This document shows positions 30,301-32,814 of a DNA stretch of 32,814 bases, piece after piece. The stretch is taken from assembly GCF_014836755.1 (NCBI RefSeq), contig NZ_JACSQF010000001.1:1-32814 (forward strand), in the 5' to 3' direction. This DNA comes from Oerskovia merdavium. GTDB lineage: Bacteria; Actinomycetota; Actinomycetes; Actinomycetales; Cellulomonadaceae. Made by a program: the position numbers and the translations under genes. Under the pieces are notes generated by a model. The model searched no databases and was not told the origin of the DNA. It saw only the letters and a list, made by a program, of their open reading frames with translations. The first letter of the stretch is position 1. Each line of letters opens with the position of its first letter.

Positions 30301-32814
30301 CCGAGCGAGGTGCGCAGCGCGACCGACGAGCAGTCGACGTCGCCGTCGGGGTCCTCGACCGTGATCCGGTAGCGGACCTGGTCGCCCCACTCGAAGAACC
30401 CGCCGTTGTCCGGGAACTCGATCTTCACCGTGGGCGCCTGGTTGCCGACGACCACCGTGACGTTGGCGACGGCGAACTTGCCGTTGCTGTCGGTCGCGGT
30501 GAGCTGGGCCGTGTAGGAGCCGTTCGCGGTGTAGGTGTGGGTCGGGTTCGCCTCGGTCGAGGGCGCGGAGCCGTCGCCGAACGTCCACTGGAGCGCGATC
30601 GGGTCGCCCGACGGGTGACGCGTGCCCTCCGAGGAGAACTCGACCGTCAGGGGTGCCGCACCGCTCGTCACGTCCGCACGGGCGTGGGCGATCGGCGACG
30701 GGTCGCCCTGGACGTAGTTGACCTTGTAGACCGCGCTCGAGTCGTTGTTGCCGCCGAAGCCCGAGCCCCAGTCGATCACGTACAGCGCGCCGTCAGGACC
30801 GAAGTCGAAGTCCATGGGGCGGTCGAACCCGTTGGACGGGTCCAGCACGCCCGGCATGATCCGGTTGATGTCGACGATCTGGTCACGCTTCTCGCCGTCG
30901 AGCTGGATCGAGAACATCGTGCCGTGGTTCCACTCGCCGAACAGCGCCTTGCCGTCCCAGTACGCGGGCCACTTCACGTCGGAGTCGAGCTCGGGGTCGA
31001 ACTCGTAGACGGGGCCGCCCATGGGCGCACCGCCGCCACCGATCTCGGGGAACTGCGGGTTGGCCGCGCCGGTGTACCAGATCTCGGCGGCGATGGCGGC
31101 CGGGAGCTTCTGGATGCCCGTGTTGTTCGGCGAGTCGTTGGTCGTGCCCGCCGCGCAGTCGAACGACGCACCGGACTGGCCGGTCGCGAAGTTGTAGTCG
31201 ACGTACGACGTGTTGGCGCCCGTGCAGTACGGCCAGCCGTAGAAGCCCGGCTCGCTCACGACGTTCCACTCGACCGCGCCGCGGGGACCGCGAGCGGGGT
31301 CGGCCGAGCCCGAGTCGGGACCGTAGTCGCCGACCAGGACGTTCCCGGAGGCGTTGTCGATACCGATCCGGAACGGGTTGCGGAAGCCCATGGCGTAGAT
31401 CTCGGGCCGCGTCCTGTCCGTGCCCGGGGCGAACATGTTGCCCTCGGGGATCGAGTACGTGCCGTCGTCCTCGGGTGTGATGCGCAGGACCTTGCCGCGC
31501 AGGTCGTTCGAGTTCGCCGAGGAACCCTGGGCGTCGAAGTTCTTGCGGCCGGGACGCTCGTCGGTCGGCGTGAAGCCACCGGACTCGAACGGGTTGGTGT
31601 TGTCACCCGTCGCGAGGATCAGGTTGCCGTCCTCGTCGAAGATCATGTCCCCGCCCGCGTGGCAGCACGTGTCGCGCTGCGTGGTCACGGTCAGGAGCTT
31701 CTTCTCGCTCGTGGGGTCGAACGTCCTCGACGCGGTGTCGTAGGTGTAGCGCGAGATCCGGTTGTGCGGGCCGTCCGACCCCACGTTCGCGGGCGACCAG
31801 TAGGCGTAGAGCCAGCCGTTCGTCGCGAAGTCCGGGTCGAGCACCAGGCCCAGCAGCCCGTCCTCGTTGGCCTGCGTCACGTTGAGGCTCAGCGCCGTCG
31901 TCGTGACGTTGGCGTCGTGGTCGATGCGGCGGACGCGACCGTCACGCTCGGCGTAGAACACCGTGCCGTCGAGGGCGACGTCGAGCATCATGGGGTTGCT
32001 CGTGTCCTCGTCGAGCGCGACGCGCTCGAAGCTCGCGCTCTGCGTCGCGTTGCAGTCCGAGTCGACGACGCCCGCGGCGGTCTGGATGCCGCCCAGCAGG
32101 TGCTCGACGAATCCCGGCTCGGTGTAGCTGGCCTGGGTGTGCCCGCCGCCGGTGTACCAGGAACGGCCGCCCTCGTAGGTCTGGCACCACGCGATCGGAT
32201 GGTCAGAACCCATCTTCGCGCTGCCCGCGTCGTACGAGGTCTCGTCGAGGCTCGCGAGCACGTGGACCTTGTCTCGCGGGCTCGTGCGGAAGTTGTACCA
32301 CTCGTCGTGGCGGTCCCAGCGGGACGGCAGGTGAGCGGTCGAGGGGTGGACGCCGTCCTCGACCTTGATCGTGGCGTCCTGGTTCTGCGGGTGCCCCGAG
32401 AAGTAGGCGCCCACGAGGCCGCCGTACCAGGACCAGTCGTACTCGGTGTCGGACGCCGCGTGCACGCCGGCGTAGCCGCCGCCGTTCGCGATGTACCGCT
32501 CGAACGAGGCCTGCTGGTCGGTGTTGAGCACGTCGCCCGTGGTCGAGAGCCAGATCACGACCTCGTACTGCGCGAGGTTCTCGTCGTTGAAGGCGGCCGC
32601 GTCCTCGGTGACGTCGACCGTGAAGCCGTTCTCGGTCCCGAGCTTCTCGATCGCGGCGATGCCGGCCGGGATCGCGTCGTGCCGGAACCCGGCGGTCTTG
32701 GAGAAGATCAGCGCGTCGAAGGGGGCCGCGGCGGCCTCCTGGGGCACCACGACGGACGTGGTGGCGGACTGGGCGGCACCGGGGGTGGCGGGGCAAGCCG
32801 CCCCCCCCGGGGCC
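27381..32814 (-). CDS. giant secreted protein A: ThuA-GSDH-PKD multidomain (5' end off the window)
   Basis: At least 1789 aa from an internal GTG at 32750. The same frame stays open to the last base, reading ...TPGAAQSATTSVVVPQEAAAAPFD, so the true start and signal peptide lie beyond the edge. By position: ThuA ~32730-32070 (SKTAGFRHDAI; GVHAASDTEYDWSWYG). GSDH propeller ~32050-30700 (GLLGLVLDPDF; CCHAGGDMIF; EIYAMGFRNPFRI). PKD ~30700-30440. CBM6-like ~30110-29710. Second PKD ~29690-29420. Two ~195-aa beta-sandwich (DUF1349/LamG-like) modules at 29395-28805 and 28760-28190. Paired Ig region ~28130-27660. Shared 90-aa C-terminal domain 27650-27381. It is closest to C in the ThuA and GSDH halves but resembles B at the C-terminal side, and lacks DUF1080. 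Sugar-oxidising role inferred. Confidence 0.88.
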   Translation of the reverse strand, partial: APGGAACPATPGAAQSATTSVVVPQEAAAAPFDALIFSKTAGFRHDAIPAGIAAIEKLGTENGFTVDVTEDAAAFNDENLAQYEVVIWLSTTGDVLNTDQQASFERYIANGGGYAGVHAASDTEYDWSWYGGLVGAYFSGHPQNQDATIKVEDGVHPSTAHLPSRWDRHDEWYNFRTSPRDKVHVLASLDETSYDAGSAKMGSDHPIAWCQTYEGGRSWYTGGGHTQASYTEPGFVEHLLGGIQTAAGVVDSDCNATQSASFERVALDEDTSNPMMLDVALDGTVFYAERDGRVRRIDHDANVTTTALSLNVTQANEDGLLGLVLDPDFATNGWLYAYWSPANVGSDGPHNRISRYTYDTASRTFDPTSEKKLLTVTTQRDTCCHAGGDMIFDEDGNLILATGDNTNPFESGGFTPTDERPGRKNFDAQGSSANSNDLRGKVLRITPEDDGTYSIPEGNMFAPGTDRTRPEIYAMGFRNPFRIGIDNASGNVLVGDYGPDSGSADPARGPRGAVEWNVVSEPGFYGWPYCTGANTSYVDYNFATGQSGASFDCAAGTTNDSPNNTGIQKLPAAIAAEIWYTGAANPQFPEIGGGGAPMGGPVYEFDPELDSDVKWPAYWDGKALFGEWNHGTMFSIQLDGEKRDQIVDINRIMPGVLDPSNGFDRPMDFDFGPDGALYVIDWGSGFGGNNDSSAVYKVNYVQGDPSPIAHARADVTSGAAPLTVEFSSEGTRHPSGDPIALQWTFGDGSAPSTEANPTHTYTANGSYTAQLTATDSNGKFAVANVTVVVGNQAPTVKIEFPDNGGFFEWGDQVRYRITVEDPDGDVDCSSVALRTSLGHDSHAHPMEELYGCEGVLQTARDEGHGIESNIFWVIEGSYTDDGGEAGVPLTGNALQVLQPKRVQSEFYTSTGRETSIGTSGTPGVQKETTSDSAGGGQNLGYIEPGDWWAHEPVSLTNVEAISLRVASPNANGVVSLRWDAPDGPEIGRITVPNTGDWQVYRDVSTPLTNVPEGSGTLYFVLLSGGINVNWMDIDGRGVTDNIRPDVELDVPTLVGSAPLTVTATATGSDPDGEASDLVYAWDDGLGGGFVDGGPEFSHTYTAAGTYRLQVRVTDAGGAYTVKYVNIKVNESGPVMCFSGRSDDFTGTAVDEDRWSTIIRRDQKLAVTDGHLVIPASKADFYGQGEGPVSNIVLQDLPSGPWTATTKVTFPARAQYQQAGLLLWGDGDNYAKMVIQGRGTGANPNSRVFQFIREENGAPNEVAASNVNITTDFPDTFYVRYTSDGSNLRAYYSADGLDFTAMSETKSLHGLVNPKIGLVAFANDGSVPAVVDAKFDWFHITPDDTATAAGPDDEFEGTSLDGCRWNSVVRPDASGLRVAGGKLEIDTTPTDIYGTGNTDVPNIVLQDQPAGDWTVETKVDGSTFDQQYQQGGLILYGDDDNYVKLDFITKNQPGAAVDRGLEMRSEAGAAVLNPQPNVNNLTQGVWWLRLAKVGTTYTGSYSADGVTWTEMAEKVTNPGLADAKIGLYALGAGQQASATATFEHFRVVGPQAEPLTVSGSLDPASPSGANGWWTGPVTVTVATTGGAAGQQVYREYQLDGGAWAEYTAPVVVDAPGEHTIKVRASAGSENVTGADVAVKIDGDGPTAAATLREDRTVEITATDDVSGIASVEYSLDGTTWVAYEAPVAVGDAAATLAYRATDVAGNVTASSLEVPAGELVPATVTAAPKCVANRVTLGVTAVNTGDAPVTIVVRSAYGTKTFTGVAAGKSAHQSFATRAASIEAGQVTVTVTDAEGRTSTYTIDHAAASCG

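Noticed and set aside
32801-32810. C8 run at the right edge as a possible frameshift or biological feature
   Set aside because: It is at the window end, where the sequence cannot be checked. The frame of protein A stays open through it, so nothing can be concluded.

Overview
The window is very GC-rich and has features of an actinomycete: strong G/C third-position bias, frequent GTG starts, leaderless promoters and an actinobacterial rRNA leader box. The large secreted carbohydrate-active proteins with PKD and beta-sandwich modules suggest a cellulolytic-type Micrococcales (Cellulosimicrobium, Isoptericola or Promicromonospora-like). The genus is inferred, not shown. Every gene except one acetyltransferase is on the minus strand.

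Layout. (1) 1-396 holds the promoters and leader box of an rRNA operon that runs off the left edge on the minus strand. (2) 397-3158 is a 5-oxoprolinase pair: pxpA, translationally coupled to a fused pxpB-pxpC. (3) 3317-4358 has a small DUF1059 protein and a divergent, leaderless GNAT acetyltransferase. (4) 4564-11071 has giant secreted protein 'C' (1849 aa) and a membrane-anchored protein of unknown family. (5) 11282-17368 is giant protein 'B' (2028 aa). (6) 17498-25061 is a sugar-uptake operon. It reads, in transcription order, a Gfo/Idh/MocA dehydrogenase, a ribose-type (CUT2) ABC ATPase, two permeases, a lipoprotein binding protein and a D-tagatose 3-epimerase-like isomerase. The first four genes are chained by 4-bp ATGA overlaps behind a near-consensus leaderless promoter. 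(7) 25296-27048 has a second TIM-barrel isomerase/epimerase and a CopC-like membrane-anchored protein. (8) 27381 to the right edge is giant protein 'A' (at least 1789 aa), cut by the window end.

How it may fit together. The three giants share one plan: a ThuA domain, a PQQ-type glucose/sorbosone dehydrogenase (GSDH) beta-propeller, PKD domain(s), a CBM6-like module, two or three repeated ~195-aa beta-sandwich modules, and a shared ~90-aa C-terminal domain. Protein C also carries a DUF1080 (3-keto-disaccharide hydrolase) domain. The cytoplasmic side offers an NAD(P)-dependent sugar dehydrogenase, two isomerase/epimerases and an importer. I infer an oxidative (keto-sugar) glycan or glycoside utilisation locus in which sugars are oxidised and/or cleaved outside the cell, imported, and then reduced and epimerised inside. 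The substrate is unknown and no transcriptional regulator is encoded in the window.

No CRISPR array, insertion sequence, prophage or tRNA gene was seen. Intergenic regions are mostly short and rich in perfect GC hairpins that probably terminate transcription.
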